From contig JAIVFJ010000244.1 in the NCBI GenBank assembly GCA_025765615.1, positions 1 through 64,000 of the forward strand: a DNA stretch of 64,000 nt, written 5' to 3'. Shown here piece by piece: positions 45,595 to 57,313 of the stretch. A program made the position numbers and the translations under genes. The notes beneath the pieces were generated by a model, which made no database searches, was not told the DNA's origin, and saw only the letters and a list, made by a program, of their open reading frames with translations. The DNA is from Zopfochytrium polystomum. Its lineage: Eukaryota > Chytridiomycota > Chytridiomycetes > Chytridiales > Chytridiaceae. The first letter of the stretch is position 1; every line of letters begins with the position of its first letter.

Positions 45595-48500
45595 TACAAT
45601 TGCGCCCACCCAATACCCACAAGTGCTCACCCACACACACCTAACTTGCTCACGCTCAAACAGTCGCTCCCACCTGCCGTCCTCTGTGAGATCCTCGAGC
45701 ACCTCCCAACCGCCAAGCACATCGTCGCCGCTTCGCTTGCGTGCACAGCGCTCCGCTCCGCGGCCACCGCCGTCGCCAGCAAACTGCTGCTCTCCTTTGC
45801 AGACACCATCGACAGGCTGCAGCAACACCTTCATGTTGAAGAACGGACTACCCACCGCTTCAAGTCCTCCATCCCGGTTACTATCCTGGCGTCCGCCGTC
45901 GCCGCCGGCGCTGGCCTCGTCTTCCACTTTCCCGGCATGGCAGGGCGCGCGGTCGACCGCTTTCGTCGAGCTACGGAGCCCCTTGTGCGCGAGGTTGAAA
46001 ATTTCGGCTGCGATGAAGACGACGCCGACGCCGACGAAGACGACGACGAAGTCGACGTCCCGGCACACCAAGTGCCGCGGCGAAAGCGGCCGCCGCTGCC
46101 CGCTGGAGCGGTGAACGCATACGAGGCGTGCGCGGTCGTCGCGGCGCGGAAAAAGCTGACGATGGGGAAGCCCCTCCGGCGAACTCTTCGCAGCGCGGGA
46201 GAAACGCGCTTCAACGAGTGGGAAAACGTCGTGCGGGCGTTGTTCCTGCAAATCGTGGATGATTCCGATTCGGTGGCGGCCGCCTGGCACTTTGCATCAG
46301 CTTGCATCCTTTTCAACAGTGATGTGATTAAGGACGCATCCGACCGTGGCGTCTTCTCTGTGCTGACAAGCAGACTCGATCTCTCCAACGCCAACTTTGC
46401 AACGGAATTGAATCGTCTCGCCTTGATTTATCCAGGCTCAGAAAGAACCGAAGACCCACGACGGGTCCCTACTCATTGCCTTCGGTCTGTCAAGATTTGC
46501 CACTGTGCGTTTTTTGTTTGCATGTTCGCGCAGGAGAACTTGTCGACTCCACTGGTGCCCCACACGTTCTGGCCGGAAACGCTAGCGCCCTTGTTGACGG
46601 ATATGCCCACGTTGAAGCTCGATCAATTTAGGTTCGAGAAAGTCGCCCCGGTGCTTGCAGCTGTAATCGAGGCGGGAGTGATGGCGGAGGAATGGGTAGT
46701 GGTGGTGGCGCGTTTCTCGGTCCGGATCGTGAAAGAGTGGATTTTCAGTCAGGAGTTGGCGGACAACAGTATCAAAGTGCTGAGGAGCGCCACCAACTTT
46801 TGTCTCCGAGAGATTGAGAAAAACAAGGACTCTGACGCTATGGAGTCGTCGTCTGCTTCGAACGAGTCACTTTTGGGTCTGCTGCGTACTTCTTGGACAG
46901 CTTGGCTCGATGAGCATCAACTGGACACGTTCCAGTGGAAAAGGGACGGAATGCAATGCATCTCGGAGGTTCTCCCACCTACCGAGGTCGCCGCCGACTG
47001 GGAGAAGAGGGTTGTGTACTGGAAGCTGAAGAGGAAGAAGAAGAAGAAGCCCATGTACCTTTGGACGGGGTTGAAAGCGTACCAGCAGGAGCCGGTCTTC
47101 TCGGCGACGGTTCGAAAGCTTTGCAGCGAAAACGAAGAGCTGGTCGAGATCCAGGAACGATGGCTTCACAGCGCCCTTGTGTCGCCGTGCATGACGGACG
47201 AGCTGATGCGCTTGATACACGCCAAAGTAACGCGCGAGGTCTTGAAGAAAAATCGACACCACCATTTGACCAGGCTTGTGCGGCGGCTCGCGGAGATGTG
47301 GCGGCCGGCACCGAACGACCCGTTGTTTTTGGCGTTGCTCAGCATTTCGGTGAGGCCCGAAGAGTTCGGCAGGAAAGCTCGACGCGTCTTTTTGAACATT
47401 CTCTGCATCCTTGCCCGAAGAATGGGAATGGCAGCCGGGGGGGACGAGCCGAGACGGGCAGATTGCCGCCGTGTGGTCGATCTTGGACCTACTTTGCGAC
47501 ACGGCGATGCGGCAGCAGAAGTTGGAGTACCCATTTCTGGACGCCAACTCTTGGGACCTGCTGCTGGACCACGCAAGCCCAGTCCAACATGACCGCATAT
47601 CGCAGCACGTAGTCGGGCTGGTAGTCAACGGTCTCGCGTACACGCCGCCGCTCGCGCTGGACGACGACTTTGAGGACCCCAGCGTCCTCTCGGGCAACAA
47701 GCTGAAAAAGCGGCTCCAGGACGACAGCATCCACCCGCTGATCCTCGCCGTCGCGTTTCCGTGGCGCCGCCTCGTCCCGCGCGACGTGGTGCTGCTGTGG
47801 TCGCACCTCGGCTTGGGCGCGAGCGGGCCAAAGCCGTTGGGCTCGCCCGACCTGAGAACCCTGTGGAGGAACCTGGGGAGGCTGCCCGCGCCGCCGTTGG
47901 ATTTCACGGGAGAGCCCCCCGTGGCGCCAAAGCCGAAAGAGAGCCGGCGCCAGCGCCGCCGACGGGAGCAGCGGCAGCAGCCATCGCCGTCCTTGGCGCC
48001 GACCGGGAGATTCGTGGCGCAACCAGTGCCGTTCGACACGCAACCGTCGCAGCGGAATGTGGTCAACGCTTCTTCGCCGACGCGGTCGGTGTATGTGGCG
48101 CAACAAATACCGTTCGACACGCCACCGGTGCCGCCGTCGCGGCGGCTCTTCCACATCGATGAGAGTCCCTTCCAGCGCCCGCCGCCGTCGTCGCCAATCG
48201 TCTCGGAACCTGTGCCGCCCTCGACGCCGTCAGCACCGTCGTCCCCGACCTCCTCGAAACCAGACTCCGACCCCGAACCGGACCCCACGCCGCTGCAGCC
48301 GCCGGCGCCACCGCGCCAGGGGGTCTCGCGCCCGTCGGACCTCGTCGAGCAAGCGGTCTTTGCGTCCCTGCGCCTCACGGGGAACGACGACGACGAGTTC
48401 CAAGAGTGCCTCGTCACGGCGTTTGCGCGCGTCGCGCCCGCCTTGCGCGACCCGGCTCCGACGGAGGCGCGCTTGTGGCGGTGGCTGTTCAAGTCGCTGC

Positions 48501-48631
48501 CCAGCGTCGCCCACCACGCCGAGGGGGCGGTCAAGGTTGCGGCGCCGCGCGCAGTGAGGGCGAGCGGGTGCGTTGCGTTTGCGGCCGCGGAGCTGTGGGC
48601 GGCGATGGCGAGGAGGTTGGCGGGGAAGTGA
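45311..48631 (+). CDS. F-box protein, full-length member of a local family (copy B)
   Basis: Exon 1 45311-45496 (MTETTSKTSSVSP), intron with (CA)n, exon 2 from 45664; both phase 0. At the join SLPPAVLCEILEHLPTAKHI is an F-box motif, linking the protein to SCF ubiquitin ligases. An acidic stretch (EDDADADEDDDEVD) follows, then a long helical region of alpha-solenoid look. The conserved family block is LEYPFLDANSWDLLLDHASP, followed by LWRNLGRLPAPP, a Pro-rich linker and a C-terminal unit LVEQAVFASLRLTG...ARLWRWLFKSL. The frame changes once near 47430 by a G7 run; a one-base indel or tiny intron is needed. Decayed copies lie at 10.7 and 51.4-53.0 kb. Target unknown. Confidence 0.65.
45550..45595. 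repeat. (CA)n in F-box gene intron
   Basis: CACACA tract within intron 1 of copy B. Confidence 0.9.
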
Positions 48632-49286
48632 TTAGGGGCGGGAGGGGGAGGGAGCCCGGAGGGGTGGTGGTGGGGAGTGGGTAAGTGCCGAGGTGGAGGG
48701 TGGTGCGCGCATTTTTAGTTATAGTTGCATTACTGTATTTTTATTTTTTATTTTTATTTTAACGGTTGGTTCACGCAAGTGATGCTCACATCAACGCATC
48801 CTTTGCACGGCGCTCAACCCAACCCCCCTATTATCTTGAAACCCCTTATGCTACACAGTGAAGGTTTCTTTACACTACCTCAGTGTTAAAGAGAAAAACG
48901 GTTTTTAATGAAAATGGCCGGTTGCTTTCCTGATCGGTCTGCCGTTCAGAGCTGCTCAAAAAAAAAAAAAAAAAAAATCGAGCGTATTCGGCGGTTTAAT
49001 TGGCATGTACGGGATATGTGGAATGGGTCAAGTTGGGTTCTTGTTTGAACGCCTTAAGAAAGCAGAATCGCCAATCACGAAACGCTGTGAGGCCGATTGG
49101 TGGGTTCGCGTCCAACATGGTCAAATGAGTCACTCAAATCCGGGCATGTATCGTTCGTGAGCCAGGAATCGTCATGATAGTCAAATTACGTAATTGCACG
49201 CGACACCAGCACCAACAAACAAAACACCACCACCAACACCATCGCCAACACCGCCACCACCATCCGCTGAGACCCCGTAAAAGGCG
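48632..49286. promoter_or_regulatory. Upstream region of ERO1
   Basis: 655 bp between copy B and ERO1. It holds a poly-A run (48958-48977) and two bZIP-type sites: ATGAGTCAC at 49125-49133 (exact Gcn4/AP-1 core) and the palindrome ATTACGTAAT at 49185-49194 (TTACGTAA, Yap or other bZIP core). They lie 154 and 93 bp before the ERO1 start codon. Binding is inferred from motif only. Confidence 0.5.
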
Positions 49287-51235
49287 ATGCCCTCCTTCGC
49301 GACGATCCGTGCAGCCGCAATTATGGTAGCTACGACGCTGCTTCCCCTCCTCGCGTCTGCCTCCGCGTTGCACGCATCCTGGTCAGAGCGGACCGGCATC
49401 CCTAACCACCGCTTTGTAAGTCGAAGTCCTCCTTTCAGCCTTCATGCCCTCCAAAAAATAGCGGGCTGATCCCCATCGCCAGCCACACGGCCACATCAAA
49501 GATGCATGTTGCGAGTACTCTGATGTGAACCGCATCAACGATCAAATATCACCTTTACTCCAAGACCTCGTTAAAACCTCTTTTTTCCGCTACTACAAAG
49601 TAAGGGAAGTCCTTTCCCAACGACCGATCTCCGTTTCGTTTCGCTTCAACTAACCACTTCGCGTCCCACCCGATCAAGGTCAACTTGGAGAAAGGATGCC
49701 CTTTTTGGAAGGAGAATCATCGATGCTACTCGATTGACTGCGCCGTTGCGACGGTGGACGAAGTAAGTAGCTTGCATTTGTCAGCTGGGGCAAGAAAGTT
49801 TGTTGACCCCCCGAAATGCCTGTCAACAAAAAAAAAAAAAAAAAAAAAAAAAAAAACAGTCCGAGGTGGCCGAGCAACTCAAGACCGTCGCCATATCGAA
49901 AGCAGATTTCAGCACGGCTGGCGACAACGGATTCGGGCTCTTTCATCGCGACTGCGAGTTCTCCGAGAACGACTTTTGCGTTGTGGAGGAGGACGACGTC
50001 CGCAGCGAAGGAGTTTACGTCAATCTCCTCCTGAACCCGGAACGGTTCACTGGTTATGCCGGAGAATCTGCCGCTCGCATATGGAACGCGTTATACAAGG
50101 AAAACTGCTTTCCGTTGGATGACTCTGGCAGTCGCCAGCTGACGTCTGATCACCAGCGGTCTTGGGATGACACCTGTACGGAGAAGAGGGTGTTGTACCG
50201 GCTCATCTCGGGCCTGCACGCATCGATTTCGACCCACATTTGCGATAAATATCTGGACAGCAAGACAGGGATTTGGGTTAGTTGTGTTGTAAAACTTCGT
50301 TGAACGCGGATTTATTCACCCTGCATTCAAGTACCGCAACTTAGACTGCTTCCTGGACCGTGTTGGACGCTTCCCTGAGCGGGTGGAGAATCTGTACTTC
50401 ACTTACGCCGTCTTACTTCGCGCGGTGACGAAGCTGTCTCCGTACTTGAAGACCTATTCGTGGTGCGCGGGAGTTGAAGGCGACAAAGGCAAGATTAAGG
50501 TGAGGTGAACAGCTGGCTGTCTGTTATGTCTAGCTCAGAACTTTCTTTTTCAATATTTTGCAGTCCCTCGTACGTGACATTGTGAAGGTTACCAAATCGT
50601 GTCCACCGGCCTTCGACGAAACGCAGTTATTCGCGAACAGCTCCTCTGATGTTAGTATAAACATATGTGACTGTTTTATGCCGTAAGACCCATGACTTCG
50701 TGTGCGTTCAAAATTCCTTAGGCTATAAAGGAAGAGTTCAAGATGCATTTTCGAAACATTTCTCGGATCATGGACTGCGATGGCTGCGAAAAATGCAGAC
50801 TCTGGGGCAAGCTTCAAATTTCTGGTGCGCTTAGAGGCCCTGCCCCCGCTATTGGCGTTGGATCTTACTCATCTGCATGTAGGACTCGGAACAGCTTTGA
50901 AGATTCTCTTTTCGTTCGGAAACAAGTAACTAACTTTTGGTTGTTTGGCTTGAAATGGGTCTTATTTATCTCGCGTAACGATTGGTCCCAAACCGCACCG
51001 CAGGGTGTCATCCTACCATCTCACAAGATCAGAGCTGGTGGCTCTCATCAATGGCTTTGCTCGAGTGTCCAACTCACTGTCTGCCGTTGCACGGTTCCGC
51101 GCAATGACGCAACAGGAAGCGCTGGCGGCTCCCCTCGATGCGATTGATGGCAAAGAAAAGTCAGACGAATGGACACAATCAACAATCGTCACGAGCGGGA
51201 CAACACAATCTGCCGACAACGGAGGTCCCAAATGA
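49287..51235 (+). CDS. ERO1: Endoplasmic oxidoreductin Ero1
   Basis: FAD-linked oxidase of the ER lumen that passes electrons from protein disulfide isomerase to oxygen, driving disulfide formation. Nine exons: 49287-49415, 49483-49599, 49679-49762, 49860-50276, 50332-50499, 50564-50650, 50722-50824, 50883-50925, 51004-51235. Signal peptide [20 protein letters not shown]. Motifs: [39 protein letters not shown], the active-site [16 protein letters not shown] (C-x2-C-x2-C) and [13 protein letters not shown]. All phases agree and no frame break occurs. The C-terminal tail after SNSLSAV is low-complexity. Its bZIP-site promoter is described separately. Confidence 0.95.
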
Positions 51236-51394
51236 CACGAAAGCCCCCGAAGCGGAGCCAACAAACGCCGATCCTCTGAGTGCGGGCCTTTTCTTTTAAT
51301 ATATATCAATTTCTTCGAGCCACGCAGCGGTGTTTGGTTGATTGGCTTGGGTTTGATGGTGTACGGCTCCTTCTACACCGGCCGTCCCCTCCCA

Positions 51395-51602
51395 ATCCAC
51401 CCAACTGATCGAGGCCGTGCTGCTGGCAACCTGGACCGTTGCAGTCGACCCGGCCGCTCCGCCGCCGCCGGAGACGTTCGACCTGCTCCCGCGCATCGAC
51501 GACGTCGAGGACGCGGAGACGGCGGCGCGGTTGTGGCGGCTGCAGCAGGAGCAAGTGCGTGGCGGTGCGTTCGGTGGGAGGGGCGGCGGCAGCGGCGTCT
51601 GA
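51395..51602 (+). pseudogene. C-terminal unit of F-box-associated family, inverted piece
   Basis: Plus-strand text TQLIEAVLLATWTVAVDPAA ... ETAARLWRLQQEQ matches the C-terminal unit of copy B (LVEQAVFASLRLTG ... ARLWRWLFKSL) and the TQLIETVLC end of copy A. The rest of copy C runs on the minus strand, so this end lies inverted against its own body with the breakpoint near 51600. Confidence 0.6.
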
Positions 51603-52998
51603 CGGCGCCGAGCTCCTCGCCGTCCTCGTCGTCGCTGTACAGTTTCCGCCCATCCGGCCCCTCTGGGTCGAGCATGAGGCGGACAACGTGGAAGTGTGAG
51701 ATCAGCCGGTGCTGTTCAGGCGTAGGTTGGTCGAGGAGCAGGTGCCACGACGCCCTGCGAAGGAACGGGTACTCCAGCCGGATAAGTGCCTCCACCAGCA
51801 CCTCACAGGTCCTCCACGCGTCCGCGCCGCGAGGTTCGAGTCGTCGCCTGTAATCTTTCGAGCGAGGGCCGCTGAGAATGTCCAGATAGTTTAGCCACGA
51901 GGCCGAGCCGACGGACGTTGTTTTCGGCCAGCTTAAGCAAGGTGGAAAACCGGGGGCCGGCATCTGCGGGTCTGGTTTTGGCCGAGGACCGCCGGAGGAG
52001 CCGCACAAGAGGTTCCGAAAATACCTGTTGTGGGCGGAGGGCTAGCTCCACAAACAACTTGAAGCGAATGGTTCGCATAAGCTCGTTTGTCATGTTGGGG
52101 TTGTTCAAGGCACGGCGGAGCCAATCAACACTGTCATCTGTCAAGGGTGTTTGGGCATGGCCTAATTTCTCGATGAAAACAGAGCCTCCTGGCCTCACAA
52201 ACTGCCAAACTTCCGTTGGCGCCGTCTTGCTCAGCACTCTTCGCTTTCAGTCAGAGTACACATACGTTGGGAAAAGCACCTCAGAGATGGGCTGAATGTT
52301 CTCTGTCATCAACGACGGATAGTCTGCGGTGATCGAGGTCCACATTTCCTCTATAATGTAAAAGCAAGGCCGGGTGCCGCACATGTCGTCTCAGCTGCGC
52401 CAAGGCGAACTGCAGTCTCTCGTGCCAGAACTCGGCAGGCATGAGTGGGTACGAAGCCGTCGCCCGCACGCAGACGCAGCTCAGCCTCGACCGGTTGACC
52501 GTGGGAAACAGCGAGGCAAAGGTCCAACCAGTTTTCGTATCGAGCAGCTCCTCAAACCCTCGAGCAGAGCCTGGGCACATGCCTGTGTGCACAATGTCGA
52601 TCGCAGCACACACCAACGACTTTACGAGCGACGACGGGCTGACGCGGCTGCAAACGCCCGAGTACAGCTCATAGTCCGAGGAGGCGAGCACAGAACCGTC
52701 CAGGAGGATACAAGAGGTGGCAAGCTTCCACGCCGTCAACACGTCGGAGCAGCCCGACGCAGAACTCATCAAAGCCTTGAGCAAGTCCCAGCAGAGTTTG
52801 ACGGCCTTCTTGTCCTTTCCAAGCTTGCTCAAAGCAGCGCGAGAGCGCAGTGCGGGCTGGCGACGTCGTCGCCGGCGGCCGAACCAAGGTATGCGAAGTG
52901 AGCAGCGAGGATTGGGGAGCGGCGGCTGCTCCCACTGTGGCAGCAGCGGCAGCCGCAGCACCCGCAGTACCACCACCAGCAGCGACGTTACTGTCCAT
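51600..52998 (-). pseudogene. F-box-associated family, copy C
   Basis: Minus-strand text in at least three frames, starting with MDSNVAAGGGTAGAAAAAAA at 52998. Then KAVKLCWDLLKALM, DVLTAWKLATSCILLDG and SSLVKSLVCAAIDIVHTG, all parallel to copies A and B. Next come DWLRRALNNPNMTNELMRTI and finally ALIRLEYPFLRRASWHLLLD with TPEQHRLISHFHVVRL. It lacks the F-box and part of the middle. Frame changes near 52330 and 51930 argue for a pseudogene, unless small introns are missed. The same DPxxPDGxKLxSDD tail occurs in copy A, so A and C are closest relatives. Confidence 0.7.
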
Positions 52999-53078
52999 GA
53001 CGTTGAAGGAGCGAAGTAAAGAAGAGCCGACGCGGCCCTGTCACCAGTCTCGCTCCGCTCGACGCTCCACCCACTCAC

Positions 53079-53636
53079 TCACTCACCCGGCCCCCCTCCC
53101 CCCCAACCATTTCAATATAACTGCAGTTGAACAGGAACGGATCCAATGGAACAAGTACAGTCTTGGGAGGAGGTGTGTTTCCTTACAGAAACGAGATATA
53201 GTGGACCGAGGCTGCTGTTCTCGTCCATACGATGAATGAGTGAAAAACCCCGCAGTACACGTTCAAGCAGCGCTCGCCTTCAACAAGCGACGTGTGTTTT
53301 TTCAGTCTTTCGTGTTGAACGCCGAGTCGGAGAAGCAACACGAGAAACCCCTTGACACCACCCCATATGCCTCCTCCATCCAGGCGACAACTCTCCGCCG
53401 TAACGCGGTTTTTGTCTCGCCCAGCGAGCGAGCCAGAGTAACACCGCGTCCTCAATAACACCCCCGCCATCTCCCCCACAAACACCAGCAACAACGCTGC
53501 ACAGTAGCAACAGCAGCAGCTGCAGAGAGTGCGACGCGTGCAGTAAGAAACTGCCGCTTTGAGGTTGGCGTCCAGCTCCCCCTTGAACCCAGCGAAGGAG
53601 AAAGCTCAACCCAAACCAAACCAAACAACAACAACG
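53079..53636. other. Intergenic, nothing recognised
   Basis: Short open frames only. It includes the upstream region of the small membrane protein and a CAG-rich patch (53490-53530). Confidence 0.4.
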
Positions 53637-54142
53637 ATGGAGGTGCAGCGACAAGGACCGTTCGCCGCCGCCCCAAAAGCCGATCCGGTCCCGCTCGCAG
53701 AGGCCGTCGCGAGGTACGGAGCGATAGATATGCGATGGCGAACGAACAAAGGGGAGGGAGGGTGGGTGGGAAGTGCTCGGTCGAGGAGAGTGATGCTGCT
53801 GCGCGATGCGGCTGGGGGCTCGCAAGCGAGTCGTAGCGAGCTGGCACCCAAACTACTGGCAGGCCTCTGCGATCGGCTGGATCCGGCGGGGAACCGTTTC
53901 GCCCAACTCACTCTCCCCCGCACCTTCTCAACTCACGACCCACCTACTACCTAGGGAGCTGGGCAACCCGGGGAACTCCAAGATCCTGTTCCACGGAGGA
54001 ATCTTTGTTGTCGCCCTGGCGCTGTTTGGAGTCGTGAGTAGTACATTAGTTTTTTTGACTCCCGACGTGCGAGAGATTCTTGCTGCATGACTGACATTCT
54101 ATTCCTTTTGCCCAGCTCGGAGAGGACCTGTTCAACATCTGA
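53637..54142 (+). CDS. 60-residue single-pass membrane protein
   Basis: Three exons, 53637-53713, 53955-54033 and 54116-54142; phases agree. The spliced protein starts MEVQRQGPFAAAPKADPVPL, then ARELGNPGNSKI, a hydrophobic helix LFHGGIFVVALALFGVL (about residues 39-55) and a short tail GEDLFNI. Length, single C-terminal helix and lack of a signal peptide resemble small TOM-complex subunits (Tom6-like), but I cannot match it to one. AATAAA lies at about 54216. Conservation of three exons for 60 codons argues that it is a real gene. Confidence 0.65.
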
Positions 54143-54338
54143 GGGAGCTCGTCGCCCGCCAGTCCTTTCCGCTCCTCTTTCGTTGCATTCGCAAGGTGCC
54201 ATCGTGTCGCATCAAATAAACGCAGTATTCTTGTACACCCCCCACTTCGTCTAGTGTTGTATTCAAAGGATGAAAGAGCGCGATTTCATCGCCCCAGGAT
54301 CGCGATTTTACTGCCCCCTCCCCTCTCGAGGCCCCACC

Positions 54339-56214
54339 TCACAGCGCTGCGGCGGCCGACTCTCGCAGTCGTTGCAGCACCTTTCCTTTAATCCTTACTT
54401 TCACCGTATCTCGCACGATCACGTCCGGCGGGAACTCGGCGGGTGGAAGGTGCAGGAGGTAGCTCATGATTTCTCCGCCGGATGGGCATTTGTGAAGAAG
54501 GTGGTCTTCCCCAAAATTAAAAAAGCAGTAAACGGTTAGCAGCCGGACGTCAACGACAAAGATGAACCCCTTCGTACTTTGGCTTCGCAGCATTATGGCC
54601 AGCGTTACGCGGAACAAGACCTTGATACCTTTTCACGGCGGGTCAAAGGGGCGTCAGCCGGTGAGCAAATTACCAAGCAGCTTCCGTTTGCGATGTGCAG
54701 CAGCCCGCGCTCACCTTCACAAAAGAACATGTCCCATACGCGAAGGACGGACGGCCACGGAAGCGTGACGGTGAACATGGTGAGAAGCCATTGCGGCAAG
54801 TAGATTAGCGACTGGACTTCTTGCGATGCCTGCCAGCGAAATGGGGGACCGACGCAGAGTGCGCTTGCGTTAGTTTGAGCCAGGGGTCGGATCCAAGAGG
54901 TTTTGGGGGGCCTCTCCACAACAGACGACGAAAAAAAAACAAATTCCCCCTCTCGAAACGACAACACCCACACCAAGTGCTTCGCCAGCCTCCGCGCCTT
55001 GCCCGCCAGCAACCCGTCAAACACTTTCGAGTCGGCCTGCAGCCTGCGCAAGCTGTCTTCGTGGAGACCCAGGGCGAACCTCGCGTCACCCAGGGTCGCG
55101 ACGAGGAGCCAGAACGCGTCGGCGGGCGGCAGGTACATGAGCATGAGGCCCGCGAGCATTCCCATGCCCTGGCAATATCCGACGGACGGGTTGTAGTGGG
55201 CGTAGGCGCGGAGGAGAGTGCGGAGGTTGGATTGGCCTTGGCCGTTGGGGTCGTGGAACATGATGTGGTCTATTTTTTTTTGTACGTTTACATCAGCAAC
55301 ACTGCGGGGGGAGGGGAACGAAACGAAGAGTAAGAAAGCTCACCAGGGAAGCATCTTCCAATATCTTTTTCGATGGCGTTATAGATGGGCAGTGGCTCTC
55401 TGGCCAACAGGTTCTTGAATCGAAGTATAAGCTGTATACTTTGCGCCCCCCTTGGGAGAAAACTCACTTCATAGACGGCATGATCCTGCAATGTGTGGCA
55501 ACCAGCGAGGCGAAACCACGCTCGGCCCCTACAGGAATCTGGTATCCCCTCTCGACAAAGCCCTTTTATCTGTTTCGAACACCGATTGATATAGATTGTG
55601 CCGCAAAACAGTTTGAGTAAACCCGCCGGGAGAAGCTGCCTTCCTCGAAAGTACCTTTTTCTCCTTCCTGGGATTGCCAATATCCTCTCCGTCCAAGATC
55701 GCGGTCCAGATCTTTTCTTTTGCGGCTGTCGCTTTCGATTGCTTGGCCGACGCCGGAGAGCGGGGCGAGGAAGGCGATGCCGGGTTGAAACTGATGAAGG
55801 CTTGGATCGGATGAGGATACTTGCCCAAGGAAAGAAATCGCCTCGCTTCCGGGGAGGAGGGGTGAGAAGCGGACTCACCTGATTTCGTGCTCATCCAAGC
55901 CCTGAATCTGTGGAGACGAGGAGGCGGCGCCTGCGACCTCGACGTGAATTGGAGCAAGGGCGTGCTTGCCGCCGCCGCCGCCATTGGCCGACCCCGGTAG
56001 ATCCCCGGCCCCAATGCTGCGGCTACCTGCCTCGGGCTTCTCCGTTTCGACGATGATGAAGCCGTGGTCGTCCACACGCATCCAGCCGAACTCGAAACAG
56101 GACTAACGTTGTTTGATCAGAATTCGCAGGGCCACCACCACCAAAAGCACGACAATCCCAGCCGCCCCCCACCTTGTCAAGAAATCTTAATCCCAGTCCT
56201 TCGACACTCGCCAT
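54339..56214 (-). CDS. TBC-domain Rab GTPase-activating protein
   Basis: Stimulates GTP hydrolysis by a Rab GTPase in membrane traffic. Minus strand, about seven exons, start [14 protein letters not shown] at 56214. N-terminal block SCFEFGWMRVDDHGFIIVET, then a low-complexity linker. The TBC core has GIPDSCRGRAWFRLAG, the arginine finger IEKDIGRCFP, HDPNGQGQSNLRTLLRAYAH and the glutamine finger GYCQGMGMLAGL, then LPWPSVLRVWDMFFCEG and VLFRVTLAIMLRS. Both catalytic fingers are intact, so activity is expected. It ends KVLQRLRESAAAAL. Its start codon overlaps that of eL39 on the opposite strand. Confidence 0.88.
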
Positions 56215-56968
56215 GGTAAGCACCGCCCGACGCAGACAACGTCGACCTCTCCTCCACCCACCCCGCCATCCTATCCCATTCCATCCCATCGCATCCCATC
56301 TCGTCGCGATCCCCGCCCGTTCTCAAACGGGTCGGTCGTGCTACTGCTGGGGCGGCGTTGCGCTATCGTGTTGGATCGGATCGACTCTCTTGAGCTTCTC
56401 GGCCACTTTCGAAATCAGCTCGAATCGCTATCCACCTCAGCCTCGAGTTCATCGGGCTGACGCTCGATGGAAACAGAAAGACCATCGCCTCCTGCTGTCT
56501 GGATCTGCTCCTCGTTAGCAGTCCCGCTTAGAAAAGTTACTTTCAGGGTGCTTGGGCGATCGTTGGTCGCCGATGGCAAAACTCCACGATCGACGCCAAC
56601 GGGATCGTCGATGCTGTTCTCTACTCCCCTCAAAGTCCATTCGCTGGCCAAACCGCCAGCCCAGCCACTGCAAAACCTCTGATCTCCTCCCTCCTTTTAA
56701 TCTTCCCTCTTCGGAAAAAACCATCCAGCCCTCCCACAAGTCTTTCAAGATCAAGCGCATTTTGGGCAAGAAGCAGAAGCAGAACCGGCCCATCCCCAAC
56801 TGGATCCGGTTCCGCACCGACAACACCATCCGCTACAACGCGAAGCGCCGCAACTGGCGCAGGACCAAGCTCGGGTGAGTTTCACTTTTTTTTTTGTTTT
56901 GAGAGCTCGTTTCTTTGAATGTCTTTATCTAACTCTGTTTTTCTTCCTATGACTATTGCAGCCTGTAA
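56213..56968 (+). CDS. RPL39: 60S ribosomal protein eL39
   Basis: Three exons: the ATG alone (56213-56215) directly followed by GTAAGC; 56729-56874; and 56962-56968. The spliced product is [19 protein letters not shown] ... NWRRTKLGL, exactly the 51-residue length and C-terminus of eL39, a basic protein of the exit tunnel region. A 513-nt first intron after the initiator codon is common in fungal ribosomal protein genes. I saw no other ATG-GT in the intron region that would fit. The ATG lies within CCATGG, which also supplies the TBC gene start on the other strand. Confidence 0.92.
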
Positions 56969-57313
56969 ACCAGGCGCCCTTTTGGGCGTGTCGACTGTCT
57001 GTGGGTTGTTTCTTCTGGTTTGGATGATGGGGGGGTATTGAGAAGGCGCAACTGCGGGTTGCATTTTGAGTCTGCGGCGGAGGCTGTCTGAAATACAACT
57101 CCCGTAATGAGCAGAAGATTTGAGTGTAATGGTTGACACTGGTCTTGTCGAAGTTCAAGGAAAGCACGCGAGTTGAACGGGCCGGGAACGTCCGCAACAC
57201 TCTCGTTCCGGGAATGTATGTGGGCGCGCCAGTGCTCATCTGGGGCCTCTCGCTCGTCTGTCACAAACAAAAACCCACAACACCCCGCACCCCCCACCCC
57301 CACCAAAAACCAG

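Noticed and set aside
45520..45660. His/Thr-repeat N-terminus of the F-box protein
   Set aside because: It is a translated (CA)n intron; phase-0 splice sites at 45496/45664 remove it.
56216..56728. snoRNA inside the eL39 intron
   Set aside because: No paired C (RUGAUGA) and D (CUGA) boxes with closing stem were visible.
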